Assembly (NCBI GenBank): GCA_003567615.1
Contig: PWZC01000063.1
Location: forward strand, 1 to 8,153
Direction: 5' to 3'
Source of the DNA: Gemmatimonadota bacterium
Lineage (GTDB): Bacteria; Gemmatimonadota; Gemmatimonadetes; Longimicrobiales; Gaopeijiaceae
DNA: 8,153 nucleotides
Position numbers and translations under genes: made by a program. The notes beneath the pieces were generated by a model. That model saw nothing but the letters and a program-made list of their open reading frames with translations. It searched no databases and was not told where the DNA came from. Shown here in pieces: positions 1 to 6,600 of the stretch (position 1 is its first letter; the number at the start of each line of letters is the position of its first letter).

Positions 1-103
1 AGCAGCTTCAGCTCGGCCTCCTGGTATCAGCAGGCGGGCACCGGTCCACCCCAGTGGGCCTGTCAGGGTAGCCGCGGTCCCTTCGGAGGGTCATCTTCGA
101 GCC

Positions 104-2179
104 ATGACGCCTCCGCCCCCTTCGCCCTCTTCGGCTCGTCCCCCCTCGTCCCGCATCCGTTTCCACCTGGAACGGTTTCTCCTTCGCGGGGCCCAGTATC
201 GTCTCCTCTTCATTGCGGCCGTCATCGGACTTCTCTCGGTGGGAGCCGGGGCCATGGTCCTGGTCTTCGGCGGGTTCTCATCTCTTCCCGAGGCGACCTG
301 GTGGGCCTTTCTCCGCCTCACCGACCCCGGGTACCTGGGCGACGACGAAGGGGCGCTGGTCCGGGTGATTTCCACGGCCCTCACGGTGGCCGGCTACGTG
401 GTCTTCATGGGGTCCCTGGTGGCCATCATGACGCAGTGGCTGAACAGCACGATCCAGCGTCTGGAGCGGGGGATGACTCCGGTCAGTCGGCAGCACCATG
501 CAGTGATCCTGGGCTTCACGAACCGCACGGTGGCGCTGGTCCGGGAGCTCCTCCTGTCGGAAGAACGGGTCCGGAAGTTCCTCCTCCACCGGGGGGCCCG
601 GGCCTTTCACGTGGTGATCCTGGTGGAGGAGGTCACCCCCCAGCTTCGCCAGCAGCTTCGCGACGAGCTCGGCGAACTCTGGGACGAGGGCCGGATTACC
701 CTCCGCTCCGGCTCCCCCCTCCGGGTGGACCATCTGGACCGGGTGGACATTCTGCGCGCCGGCGTGGTCATCCTCCCGGGGTCGGACCTGGTGGCCCAGG
801 ACGAGGGCGCCGTGGCGCTGGATGCCCGGACAGTGAAGACGCTCCTGACCCTGGAGCAGGCGGCGGGGGAGCGGGGGGTGGCCGACCGACCCCTGGTGGT
901 GGCCGAAGTCCACGATGTCCGGAAGGTGTCGCTGGCCCGGCGGGGCTACCGGGGACCGGCGGAGTTCATCGCCTCCGATGCCGTCCTCTCGCGGCTCATG
1001 GCGCAGAACCTCCGACACCCCGGGCTCTCTCGGGTCTACGGGGAGCTCCTGTCACAGGACGCCGGGAACGAGATCTACCTCCCCGAGGCTGAGGAGCTGT
1101 CGGGGGCGCCCGTGGGGGAACTGGATGCAGCCTTCCCACTGGGAATCGTCCTGGGGCTGGTTCGGATCGAGGGTCCCCAGGTCCGCCCCCTGCTGAACCT
1201 TCCGCCTGACGAGGTGGTGCAGGCCGGGGACCGAATCGTAGTGGTGGCCCGCCGGTGGGGAGATGTCCAGGCCGCCGCCCGACGACCCCCTTCCGGTCTC
1301 CCCATACCTGGGGAATCCACGGCCGGCGGGACAGTCCCGCCGGGAAGAGCCATCCCTGTGACAGCCGCCACCGAAGGGGACCCGGGTCCCTCCCTGCCGC
1401 GGCCCCGACGTATCCTGGTCCTGGGATGGAGCGTCAAGGTCCCGGCGCTGGTCCGGGAACTGGGAGCCTACCGGGGAGAGTCCTGGGAGGTGGACGTCTT
1501 TTCACGGGTGGACCCGGCCCGCCGTCGGGGGATTCTGGAACGACACGGCGTGGGAAGCGGTGTCACCCTCCGGCATCTGGAGGGCGACTTCACTGTGCAT
1601 AGCGAGCTCCTCCGGATCGGCCCTCTCGACTACGACGGGATCCTCCTCCTGGGGGGGGATCGGCACCGGAGTGGGGGCGAGGCCGACGCCCGCACGATCC
1701 TCGGGGCGCTCCTCCTCCAGGAGCTTGCCGCCCAAAAGACGACCCCGTCCGCCATCCTGGTGGAAATCCTGGACCCCGAGAACCAGGACCTGCTGGATCG
1801 AACGGCGGCCGCCGATGCGGGCCGGGAGCCGCCGGAGGTCCTGGTTACCCCCCTCCTGGTGAGCCATGTCCTGGCGCAGGTGGCTCTCCGAAGGGAGCTC
1901 CGGGCCGTCTTCGACGCCCTTTTCACGGCAGGGGGCCCCGAAATCTCCTTTGTTCCGGCCTCCTCCCTTGGGCTCGAGGGTCGGGTGGCCATGGCGGAGG
2001 GGGCGGTCGCCGCCCGGGGATCGGGGCTCACGGCGCTGGGGGTGCGCCCCCACGGGGCTCCGCCGATCCTGAACCCGGGGAACGAAGGGGTGTGGGAGGC
2101 CCAGGCGCTCCACGTGGTGGTTCTGGGGATCCCCCCGGGGGAATCGGGCTCGAGACCTTGCCCCGCCTCGGGAGTCTGA
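104..2179 (+). CDS. CASTOR/POLLUX (DMI1)-type putative ion channel with two RCK-like NAD-binding modules
   Basis: A 691-residue membrane protein, probably a cation channel gated by its cytoplasmic part. Visible order: Pro/Ser-rich N-terminus; hydrophobic helix at about residues 32-57; pore-loop region at about 61-81 containing LTDPGY; second helix at about 87-113; first Rossmann-like module from about 132 (HAVILGF); Pro/Gly-rich linker at about 391-432; second module from about 433 (RRILVLGW). The ILGF/VLGW strand at the start of each module, the LTDPGY loop and the two-helix plus two-RCK layout are typical of bacterial relatives of plant CASTOR/POLLUX. The potassium-filter motif TVGYG is absent, so ion selectivity cannot be stated. 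The ATG at 104 is chosen because the hydrophobic helix follows it; GGAGGG at 85-90 is 13 bases upstream, a long spacing. The frame stays open to the window edge, so an earlier start is possible. No partner gene is adjacent. Family is fairly sure; substrate is unknown. Confidence 0.85.
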   Translation: MTPPPPSPSSARPPSSRIRFHLERFLLRGAQYRLLFIAAVIGLLSVGAGAMVLVFGGFSSLPEATWWAFLRLTDPGYLGDDEGALVRVISTALTVAGYVVFMGSLVAIMTQWLNSTIQRLERGMTPVSRQHHAVILGFTNRTVALVRELLLSEERVRKFLLHRGARAFHVVILVEEVTPQLRQQLRDELGELWDEGRITLRSGSPLRVDHLDRVDILRAGVVILPGSDLVAQDEGAVALDARTVKTLLTLEQAAGERGVADRPLVVAEVHDVRKVSLARRGYRGPAEFIASDAVLSRLMAQNLRHPGLSRVYGELLSQDAGNEIYLPEAEELSGAPVGELDAAFPLGIVLGLVRIEGPQVRPLLNLPPDEVVQAGDRIVVVARRWGDVQAAARRPPSGLPIPGESTAGGTVPPGRAIPVTAATEGDPGPSLPRPRRILVLGWSVKVPALVRELGAYRGESWEVDVFSRVDPARRRGILERHGVGSGVTLRHLEGDFTVHSELLRIGPLDYDGILLLGGDRHRSGGEADARTILGALLLQELAAQKTTPSAILVEILDPENQDLLDRTAAADAGREPPEVLVTPLLVSHVLAQVALRRELRAVFDALFTAGGPEISFVPASSLGLEGRVAMAEGAVAARGSGLTALGVRPHGAPPILNPGNEGVWEAQALHVVVLGIPPGESGSRPCPASGV

Positions 2180-2189
2180 GGCAGTTCAG

Positions 2190-2205
2190 CGGGGAGCCGT
2201 CCCCG
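2190..2205 (+). terminator. GC-rich hairpin after the channel gene, possible terminator
   Basis: CGGGGA and TCCCCG form a perfect 6-bp stem around the four-base loop GCCG, starting 10 bases after the channel stop codon. No T-run follows, so it is not a classic intrinsic terminator. Its position directly behind the gene is the main argument. Confidence 0.3.
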
Positions 2206-2333
2206 AGCACTCCGCCGAGATAATGGAGGCCGCCGTGGCTGCACCGGGCCTCCGCCGAAGCCTGCGGGACCCACCGTAGCCAAGCCCCACCGTCATCAAG
2301 CCGCTGCGCTGTCCAAAGACCGGCGGGCTATCC

Positions 2334-2554
2334 TCACACCGGCGCACTGTCCAGGGTCTCCCGCGCCCTGGCCTCCAACTCCCAGGGGATGTCCCGGGTC
2401 CGCTTCCACCTGGCGGAGGGGGTGTAGGCACCCGGCCGCACCCCCTGCCCCTGGTGCGTGGCCAGGAGGTTGGAAAAAGGGTCTTTCAGCGGAGGCGGAG
2501 GCGCTACATCGGGGAGCGGCCACCCGTTCCGGTCGAAGAAGCGATGCGTTCGTT
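2334..2554 (-). pseudogene. Degenerate 3' fragment of a DUF222/HNH endonuclease gene
   Basis: Read on the minus strand, this stretch encodes a close relative of the last ~70 residues of the HNH protein at the right end of the window. Shared blocks include GWPLPDVAPPPPLKDP, YTPSARWKR, DIPW and LEARA, and it ends in its own TGA at 2334-2336, close to the same point as the other copy. The HNH core and the DUF222 domain are missing. A one-base deletion near 2542-2543, relative to the intact copy, shifts the frame between NERI and RFFDR. Clear similarity stops at about 2554. Upstream, to about 2630, a very weak resemblance to the HNH region (GG..., LL.HH) may be the eroded continuation. It cannot make a working nuclease. 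It is either a remnant of a second full gene or a partial duplication. DUF222/HNH genes are known as multi-copy families, for example the 13E12 repeat family of mycobacteria. Confidence 0.85.
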
Positions 2555-2679
2555 TTCGACAACGTGCCGGTCGTGATGAATAAGCAGGGATCCAATGGAA
2601 AGGTACGTCGCCTCGCTCTTTCCACCCTTCCTGACCCTACCTGAACACCAATACTTTCCGGCAATATTGACAACCAGCT

Positions 2680-2689
2680 CCCCCCCCCC
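2680..2689. repeat. Homopolymer run of ten C
   Basis: Ten consecutive C on the plus strand, the longest single-base run I noticed in the window. It lies outside every gene I can support. On the minus strand it is followed by GAGCTGGTTGTCAATATTG, which contains a TTGTCAA core like that of the insertion-sequence end near 6242. Confidence 0.9.
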
Positions 2690-2925
2690 GTAAGATCCAC
2701 TGGCATTGATGTAAGAAGCGCATTGAACGGTTACGGACGAGCTGCGCAGAGGACGCCAGTCGTCTTTTTGGGGCTCCGCTGCTGTCCCCGTTGGCTACGG
2801 TGCCCACCTTCGCCCTCTGCCTCGCCTCATGTCGCTAGGGTGGTGAAGGCGTTCTGAGCCATCGGTCTAGCGGCTGAACTCTCTATTTCCGGGAACGTTC
2901 GAAGGAGCGTGGCGGTTGAGTTGAT

Positions 2926-2960
2926 GTGCTGCCCCGGCGCCGCTCTTGAGCCAGCAGCAC
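2926..2960 (+). other. Seven-base-pair hairpin in the leader of the cysteine-rich protein gene
   Basis: GTGCTGC at 2926-2932 and GCAGCAC at 2954-2960 are perfect inverted repeats around a 21-base loop. The element ends 60 bases before the start codon at 3021. It could be part of the 5' untranslated region or an operator; no known family is recognised. Confidence 0.3.
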
Positions 2961-3008
2961 TGAAAGCCCCGCGATCAAGGTCGCTGAAGACCCCCTAACC
3001 ACCCAACC

Positions 3009-3012
3009 GGAG
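3009..3012 (+). promoter_or_regulatory. Ribosome binding site that decides the start at 3021
   Basis: GGAG lies 8 bases before the ATG at 3021 but only 2 bases before the ATG at 3015. Normal Shine-Dalgarno spacing therefore favours 3021. Confidence 0.65.
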
Positions 3013-3020
3013 AGATGACA

Positions 3021-3509
3021 ATGAATCCCACCACGGCGAACACCGTTATCGTAGGTTTTCTCATGGCCATCGCGCTGGGAATGGGGTTCGGCGTTAGTCC
3101 TGCGGCAGCCCAGGGCTGTCCTTGGTGTGTAACGCCAACTACCTGCGCGACAGTGAATGAGACCGCCGCCCACAGTTGCACCGTTACCGCAGAGGAGGGT
3201 TGTGATATTAACGGCTTCTGCATTATCGCCCAAGCGACTCCCAATATGGACATAGGTTCCGAGACGAATGCATTCGCTGAGCTCGTGCAGAATGGAACGA
3301 AGACGATTGACACCGAGCCCTGGGGGTCCGTAGAGTTCGCACGGATCGAGGATGATCTATATGGGTTATGGTCGTGCAGTGGCTCGCTGATCGCTATGGC
3401 GTTGGTCGATGGGAACGTTGTCAGGCATTTAGACCTTGCCCCAATTCGTGATGATCTTCACCTCATGAAGCTAGTGGCCGAAGGCGACCACAGACCTCAG
3501 CGGCCTTGA
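3021..3509 (+). CDS. Small exported cysteine-rich protein, function unknown
   Basis: A protein of 162 residues with a clear Sec signal peptide: hydrophobic core VIVGFLMAIALGMGF at about 9-23 and likely cleavage after SPAAA (residue 30). The mature protein opens with a cysteine module, GCPWC at 32-36, in which six cysteines follow the spacing C-x2-C-x5-C-x10-C-x7-C-x5-C. A seventh cysteine lies further on in LWSCSG. The rest is a mixed domain without recognised motifs, ending in a basic, proline-containing tail. CPWC resembles a redox CxxC, but there is no thioredoxin fold context; disulphides or metal binding are equally possible. I do not recognise the family. An in-frame ATG at 3015 exists but sits too close to the ribosome binding site. 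GC content is clearly lower than in the channel gene. Two exported beta-propeller genes follow on the same strand after about 480 bases, so co-transcription is uncertain. Confidence 0.75.
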   Translation: MNPTTANTVIVGFLMAIALGMGFGVSPAAAQGCPWCVTPTTCATVNETAAHSCTVTAEEGCDINGFCIIAQATPNMDIGSETNAFAELVQNGTKTIDTEPWGSVEFARIEDDLYGLWSCSGSLIAMALVDGNVVRHLDLAPIRDDLHLMKLVAEGDHRPQRP

Positions 3510-3987
3510 TTATCGAGCAGTCCTTTGACGCACCACCTCTCCCGCACTGCGATCTCGGACGGAGAGCTTCCCTCTGGATCCGGCGTGTAGATGTTCCGAG
3601 GAAGGACTCGGGATGTACAGCCCAGCCCTTAGTCTCCAACGGAGGGGCCTCCGAGGACCAAGGCCACTTCCTTCGAAGCGTGGCGGGACCGGGCCCGGGG
3701 CGCGAGGCTCCTGGACGATCCTCAACTGCGGCGGAATCTAGCGCACGGCCCTCCGCAGTCGGGGCGAGGTCCAGAGCGTCTACCGGATCGAGGCGAAATG
3801 TGTCGTTCTCTCTCGCCTGAGCAGCCACCTCGCGGTCGCCATGTGACTGCAAGGCGGGCCCGTACCGTAGCTGGGGCCTTTCCTCGTGCCTTGTTCCCTG
3901 CGGGGGACGGGAAAGTCCCGGGGCCTGACAACCTGCCACCGGAATAATCTGAGCCCATCGCACATGTCCACCTATCGGAGGCTCTCT
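3510..3987. other. Gene-free stretch before the beta-propeller pair
   Basis: No gene can be supported. A minus-strand frame is open across most of it, but its translation is Pro/Arg/Gly-rich, has no recognisable domain and begins inside the next gene, so it is best read as chance in GC-rich DNA. Small inverted repeats occur: CGGAG/CTCCG around 3640-3653, the palindrome CCGGGCCCGG at 3689-3698, and GGGAC/GTCCC at 3904-3919. The promoter of the propeller genes probably lies at the right end. CTGACA at 3925-3930 and TAATCT at 3945-3950 are only 14 bases apart, too close for a standard sigma-70 promoter. Confidence 0.5.
3977..3981 (+). promoter_or_regulatory. Ribosome binding site of the first propeller gene
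   Basis: GGAGG is six bases before the ATG at 3988. This is a strong Shine-Dalgarno sequence and picks 3988 over the in-frame ATGs at 3886 and 3964. Confidence 0.75.
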
Positions 3988-4995
3988 ATGGCGCGAGCCC
4001 ACTTAATCGGATTGATTTCTCTGATCGCTCTCCAGCCCCTCGCCGTGCATCCTGTGTTGGCGCAAGCCATTGAGGTGGAAGAAGTCTGGAGGGACTCGGG
4101 CCCAGGTATCTCCTGGCTTGCCGGCGCCGTTGTCATGGATCAAGAAAGGACCATCGTCGGCCTAGATGGGTTCACGAGAGAGTTGGTGGAGATACGATGG
4201 GACACGGGGGAACGCCGGTCGTTCACAGTTCCTGGACCTTCGACTCCGGACTTCGTGGGCATGGCGCCCGGTGGGATCGCGATCCTCTCCGTCGAGCAGC
4301 AGCAGGTGCAGGTGCTGGCATGGGGCCCACCGCTCCGACCCCTCAACTCGTTCCGGGTACCCGGGCCGCTTTTCTTTCCGAAGGGACTCGTCGCCACGCC
4401 CGAGTCATTGGTGCTATCCGCAGGGATAGCAGGCTCAAACCATGGCGTCCATGTGATCTCCTCTGATGGAGAGATCGTCTCCAGCGCAGTACCGAACCCC
4501 GAAACGGCTCAGCCTCTCACCGGTAGGATGGTGGCAGGAGGAGCGCTAACTAAGTCCAGTCGGGGAGACATTCTCTTCTCTCTCGCCGATTCCCATCTCC
4601 TAGGGACCATAGATCCCGCAACGGGAGACCTCAGCGTCGTCGCTCGCGACCCCGAGATCCAGCCTTCGGTGGGGGACGCGTTTCTCATGACTGATGAGGA
4701 GGGGCGACGACGGTCTCGTTGGAATTTCCCGCGAGGTGGGGGTGCCGTGCGGCTATCGGATGGATCGTTGGTTCACGTCATCCGCTTCGCGGAAGAGGAT
4801 CGCAGCGTTTGGGAGGTCTATTCCCCGGATGGGGAGTTGCTGGGACGGGTGCAAACCCAGGGTGCCTACGAGATCTGGGGAACCACCTCTCAGGATCAGA
4901 TCGTGGGGACCGTTCTCTCGGACGGTCCGCGGTCCCTGCCTGTCCTGCTCTGCGTCAGCGTGCAGGGAGGGAGCGTTTCGTGCGAACAGGACTGA
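3988..4995 (+). CDS. Exported 6-bladed beta-propeller protein (first of an overlapping pair)
   Basis: A protein of 335 residues with an N-terminal signal peptide (hydrophobic stretch about 6-24, likely cleavage in PVLAQA around residues 25-27). The mature part consists of repeated short beta-strand blocks of the kind VVMDQERTIVGLD, GIAILSVEQQQVQVL, LVLSAGIAG and GDILFSLADSHLLGTID, and near the C-terminus VYSPDGELLGRV (277-288). These strand-turn blocks with D/S-x-G turns are characteristic of NHL/6-bladed propellers. No catalytic residues are evident, so a binding or scaffold role outside the cytoplasm is the cautious reading. Two cysteines lie close to the C-terminus (LLCVSVQGGSVSC) and could form a disulphide. 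The start at 3988 is set by GGAGG six bases upstream and by the signal peptide beginning there. The 3' end overlaps the next gene by 16 bases, implying one operon. Ligand and specific function are unknown. Confidence 0.8.
   Translation: MARAHLIGLISLIALQPLAVHPVLAQAIEVEEVWRDSGPGISWLAGAVVMDQERTIVGLDGFTRELVEIRWDTGERRSFTVPGPSTPDFVGMAPGGIAILSVEQQQVQVLAWGPPLRPLNSFRVPGPLFFPKGLVATPESLVLSAGIAGSNHGVHVISSDGEIVSSAVPNPETAQPLTGRMVAGGALTKSSRGDILFSLADSHLLGTIDPATGDLSVVARDPEIQPSVGDAFLMTDEEGRRRSRWNFPRGGGAVRLSDGSLVHVIRFAEEDRSVWEVYSPDGELLGRVQTQGAYEIWGTTSQDQIVGTVLSDGPRSLPVLLCVSVQGGSVSCEQD
4966..4970 (+). promoter_or_regulatory. Ribosome binding site of the second propeller gene, inside the first
   Basis: GGAGG, within a GGGAGGGAG stretch, lies nine bases before the GTG at 4980. 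It supports a GTG start that overlaps the end of the preceding gene and excludes the much longer frame reaching back to 4719. Confidence 0.7.
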
Positions 4996-6161
4996 CCATA
5001 GGGCTTCTCCTGCTGTTCGGTCCGTTGGGGTGCGGGGTGGAGTCGGGTACCCAGGTACGGTTTTCGCCGGAGGCCGACCTCGAACTCCTCTTCTCTACCG
5101 GCGAGGGATGGCCGGTCGACGGCGTCCCGGGACAAGCGACGGCGGATTCGGTCCTGATCGGTCTGGTGGCGGATGCGGCCATCACAGCAGAAGGTGGGCT
5201 GGTGGTCCTCGACGCCTTCGGCCCAAGGGCGCTCCGCTTCTCATCGGAGGGGGCCTTCCTGGGTGAGTTCGGCGGGCCGGGGGAGGGACCCGGGGAGTTC
5301 TCTACCCCGGCCAGCGTCGTCTCTCTCGAATCCGGCGTGAGTGTCATCTGGGATCCTGGCCTGGGGCGGATGTCGGTGTTCGAGGAGGATGCAACGTTCC
5401 TGCGATCCTGGTCGGTGCCCGAGTTCACACTCACTGCGACGCGCAGCCTCTTTTCGGGAGAGGGGGACAACCTCTTCCTGCGGGTGAGCGGACACGAACC
5501 CCGCTCCGGCCTTCGCCCCCGTCCGTTCTCGTTCGTCCGGTTCGACCTAGCGGGCTTGGTAGGGGATACGCTCCGCTTTCCCGGCGATCGGGTAGAGGTC
5601 CCACTCATCGAAGGGCCTATCCAGGACGCCGTCCCCTTCGCGCCCTACCCGGATTGGACGGTTCTGGTGGACGGCACCATCGCGGTGACCCCCCGGCGCG
5701 ACTACCGGATTACCGTCTTCGGCTCAGGGGGCGATATCCGGTGGGAGGTAGACAAGGAGGTTTCGCCGGTTCCTGTCCTCCCTGAAGAGGCGGCAGTCTG
5801 GCGGTCGACGCTCACAGAGGTGGTGAGGCGGCTTCAACCCGGGTGGCGCTGGGAGGGAGGGGACATTCCCTCCCTCAAGCCCGCCATCCGAACTCTCCTG
5901 CCCGCCGACGACGGACGATTGGTGGTGATGCCCCACAACCTGGCTCGGTCCGATCCTGAGCGAACGGGGGTCGGGCGCTGGGCTGAGCTGGATGTTGTTC
6001 ACGTCTACTCTCCGTCCGGCGAGTTGAAAGTGGCGTTCAGTCTGCCCCCCGGATCGAGGCTGCTTCGGGTGAGGGGCGACCGAGTCTTGGCTCTCTCCAG
6101 GGGTGCGCTGGACGCCCCTCAACTGGATCTGTATCGCATGGTTATCCCGTCGCAACCGTGA
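4980..6161 (+). CDS. Exported 6-bladed beta-propeller protein, possible lipoprotein (second of the pair)
   Basis: A protein of 393 residues from a GTG start. The N-terminus is a signal peptide (TIGLLLLFGPLGC, cysteine at residue 18). The cysteine suggests a lipoprotein, but P-L-G-C is a poor lipobox because the -3 position is proline rather than leucine, so soluble export is possible. NHL/propeller hallmarks are strong: LVVLDAFGPRALRF followed by GEFGGPGEGPGEF at residues 95-107, the typical G-x-G-PGEF turn, then VSVIWDPGLGRMSVF, a central YRITVFGSGGDIRWEV and a last blade VYSPSGEL at 342-349. The same VYSP-x-GEL signature occurs in the preceding protein, pointing to an ancient tandem duplication. 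The frame is open back to 4719, but that extension would lie wholly inside the upstream gene, read in another frame, and would bury the signal peptide. The 16-base overlap implies translational coupling. No enzyme activity is indicated; extracytoplasmic binding is the likely role. Confidence 0.85.
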   Translation: MRTGLTIGLLLLFGPLGCGVESGTQVRFSPEADLELLFSTGEGWPVDGVPGQATADSVLIGLVADAAITAEGGLVVLDAFGPRALRFSSEGAFLGEFGGPGEGPGEFSTPASVVSLESGVSVIWDPGLGRMSVFEEDATFLRSWSVPEFTLTATRSLFSGEGDNLFLRVSGHEPRSGLRPRPFSFVRFDLAGLVGDTLRFPGDRVEVPLIEGPIQDAVPFAPYPDWTVLVDGTIAVTPRRDYRITVFGSGGDIRWEVDKEVSPVPVLPEEAAVWRSTLTEVVRRLQPGWRWEGGDIPSLKPAIRTLLPADDGRLVVMPHNLARSDPERTGVGRWAELDVVHVYSPSGELKVAFSLPPGSRLLRVRGDRVLALSRGALDAPQLDLYRMVIPSQP

Positions 6162-6182
6162 AGACAAATTTCTCCCCCCTGC

Positions 6183-6210
6183 GACGGAGTAGGTTTCAGT
6201 AGCCTCCGTC
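6183..6210 (+). terminator. Inverted repeat after the propeller operon, possible terminator
   Basis: GACGGAG at 6183-6189 and CTCCGTC at 6204-6210 form a perfect seven-base-pair stem around a 14-base loop, 21 bases after the stop codon at 6161. No T-run follows. The position fits an operon terminator. Confidence 0.35.
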
Positions 6211-6241
6211 AGGGAAGGATGGGGGCGCAGTCCGGAGCAAG

Positions 6242-6266
6242 GTGAGGTATTGTCAAAAGTTGTGGA
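6242..6266. repeat. Terminal repeat of an IS256-family element, transposase-3' side
   Basis: The sequence GAGGTATTGTCAAAAGTTG lies just outside the transposase stop codon, and a TTGTCAAA core is typical of IS256-family (Mutator-type) ends as I know them. I did not find the matching inverted end within the window. The closest resemblance is the TTGTCAA on the minus strand near 2670-2677, which is too weak to call. Confidence 0.55.
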
Positions 6267-6275
6267 TTGCGATTA

Positions 6276-6512
6276 TCAAGCGGCGACCCTCTCCACGTCT
6301 TCTTGGTCCTCTCGCTCCGGCTGTTCTCCGTCGATGAACGTGGCTCCAGCCCGGACGAGCGGGAGCAGGTCCGCGGCGTTCAGGCGCCTCCAGCGCTCCT
6401 CTGCCATCCGTAGGAGCTTGTAGACCATCACGATGCCCCGCTTCCTCAAGCTCCGCCCTTTCGTGATCCGTTGCCGGAGCCGCACCGTCGCGAAGCTCGA
6501 CTCGATCGGGTT
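6276..6512 (-). pseudogene. IS256-family (Mutator-type) transposase, C-terminal remnant
   Basis: Read on the minus strand, 78 residues to a TGA at 6276-6278 begin with NPIESSFATVRLRQRITKG and continue with LRKRGIVMVYKLLRMAEERW and then WRRLNAADLLPLVRAGATF. This is the characteristic end of Mutator-type transposases: the NPIES(T)FATVRLR block, then R-x2-G/A-hydrophobic-KL, then RWRRLNA. A full transposase is around 400 residues, so most of the protein, including the DDE catalytic residues except possibly the region near the C-terminal acidic one, is missing. The minus-strand sequence to about 6570 contains FPAYTQTL in a different frame, possibly a frameshifted trace of the FPAEHW block that normally precedes NPIES. 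An in-frame ATG at 6587 would give a 103-residue product, but expression is unlikely. The terminal repeat at 6242 lies just beyond its stop. Confidence 0.8.
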
Positions 6513-6600
6513 CGACTCCGGATCGCGGAGAGCTGAGCGTCTGGGTGTAGGCGGGGAAGATCCCATCCACAGCGGGCCGGTCCCCATCCGTGGGAGGAGG

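Larger units (their letters stand above)
2555..3020. other. Gene-free stretch between the HNH remnant and the cysteine-rich protein gene
   Basis: I see no supportable gene here. Base composition is more AT-rich than the flanking channel gene. Contents: possible faint HNH homology to about 2630, an imperfect hairpin at 2648-2672, a run of ten C at 2680-2689, a weak terminator-like hairpin at 2748-2769 (AGAGGACG against CGTCTTTT, two G-U pairs), an eight-base palindrome GAACGTTC at 2893-2900, and a leader hairpin at 2926-2960. The promoter of the gene at 3021 must lie here or further upstream, but no convincing -35/-10 pair stands out. Confidence 0.5.

Noticed and set aside
3..71. Possible tail of an upstream plus-strand gene ending in TAG at 69-71
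   Set aside because: Only 22 residues are visible (LQLGLLVSAGGHRSTP...), with nothing recognisable; too short to support.
301..1092. Long plus-strand frame inside the channel gene, open from the window edge
   Set aside because: The product is Gly/Pro/Arg-rich without domains, and the overlapping frame encodes a clear channel protein. In DNA of this GC content stop codons are rare in all frames.
2748..2769. Terminator-like hairpin followed by five T
   Set aside because: The stem needs two G-U pairs, uses the T-run itself for pairing and is about 570 bases after the nearest upstream stop codon.
2893..2900. GAACGTTC palindrome as a LexA-like operator
   Set aside because: A LexA box needs a spacer between GAAC and GTTC. 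This is a simple eight-base palindrome that can occur by chance.
3925..3950. CTGACA / TAATCT as a sigma-70 promoter for the propeller genes
   Set aside because: The spacing of 14 bases is too short and both boxes deviate from consensus.
3463..4002. Minus-strand frame of 179 residues across the gap before the propeller genes
   Set aside because: It has no recognisable motif, is Pro/Arg-rich, has no good ribosome binding site and overlaps the real genes on both sides.
4719..4979. N-terminal extension of the second propeller protein
   Set aside because: It lies within the first propeller gene in another frame and would place the signal peptide in the interior. The GTG at 4980 has a well-placed ribosome binding site.
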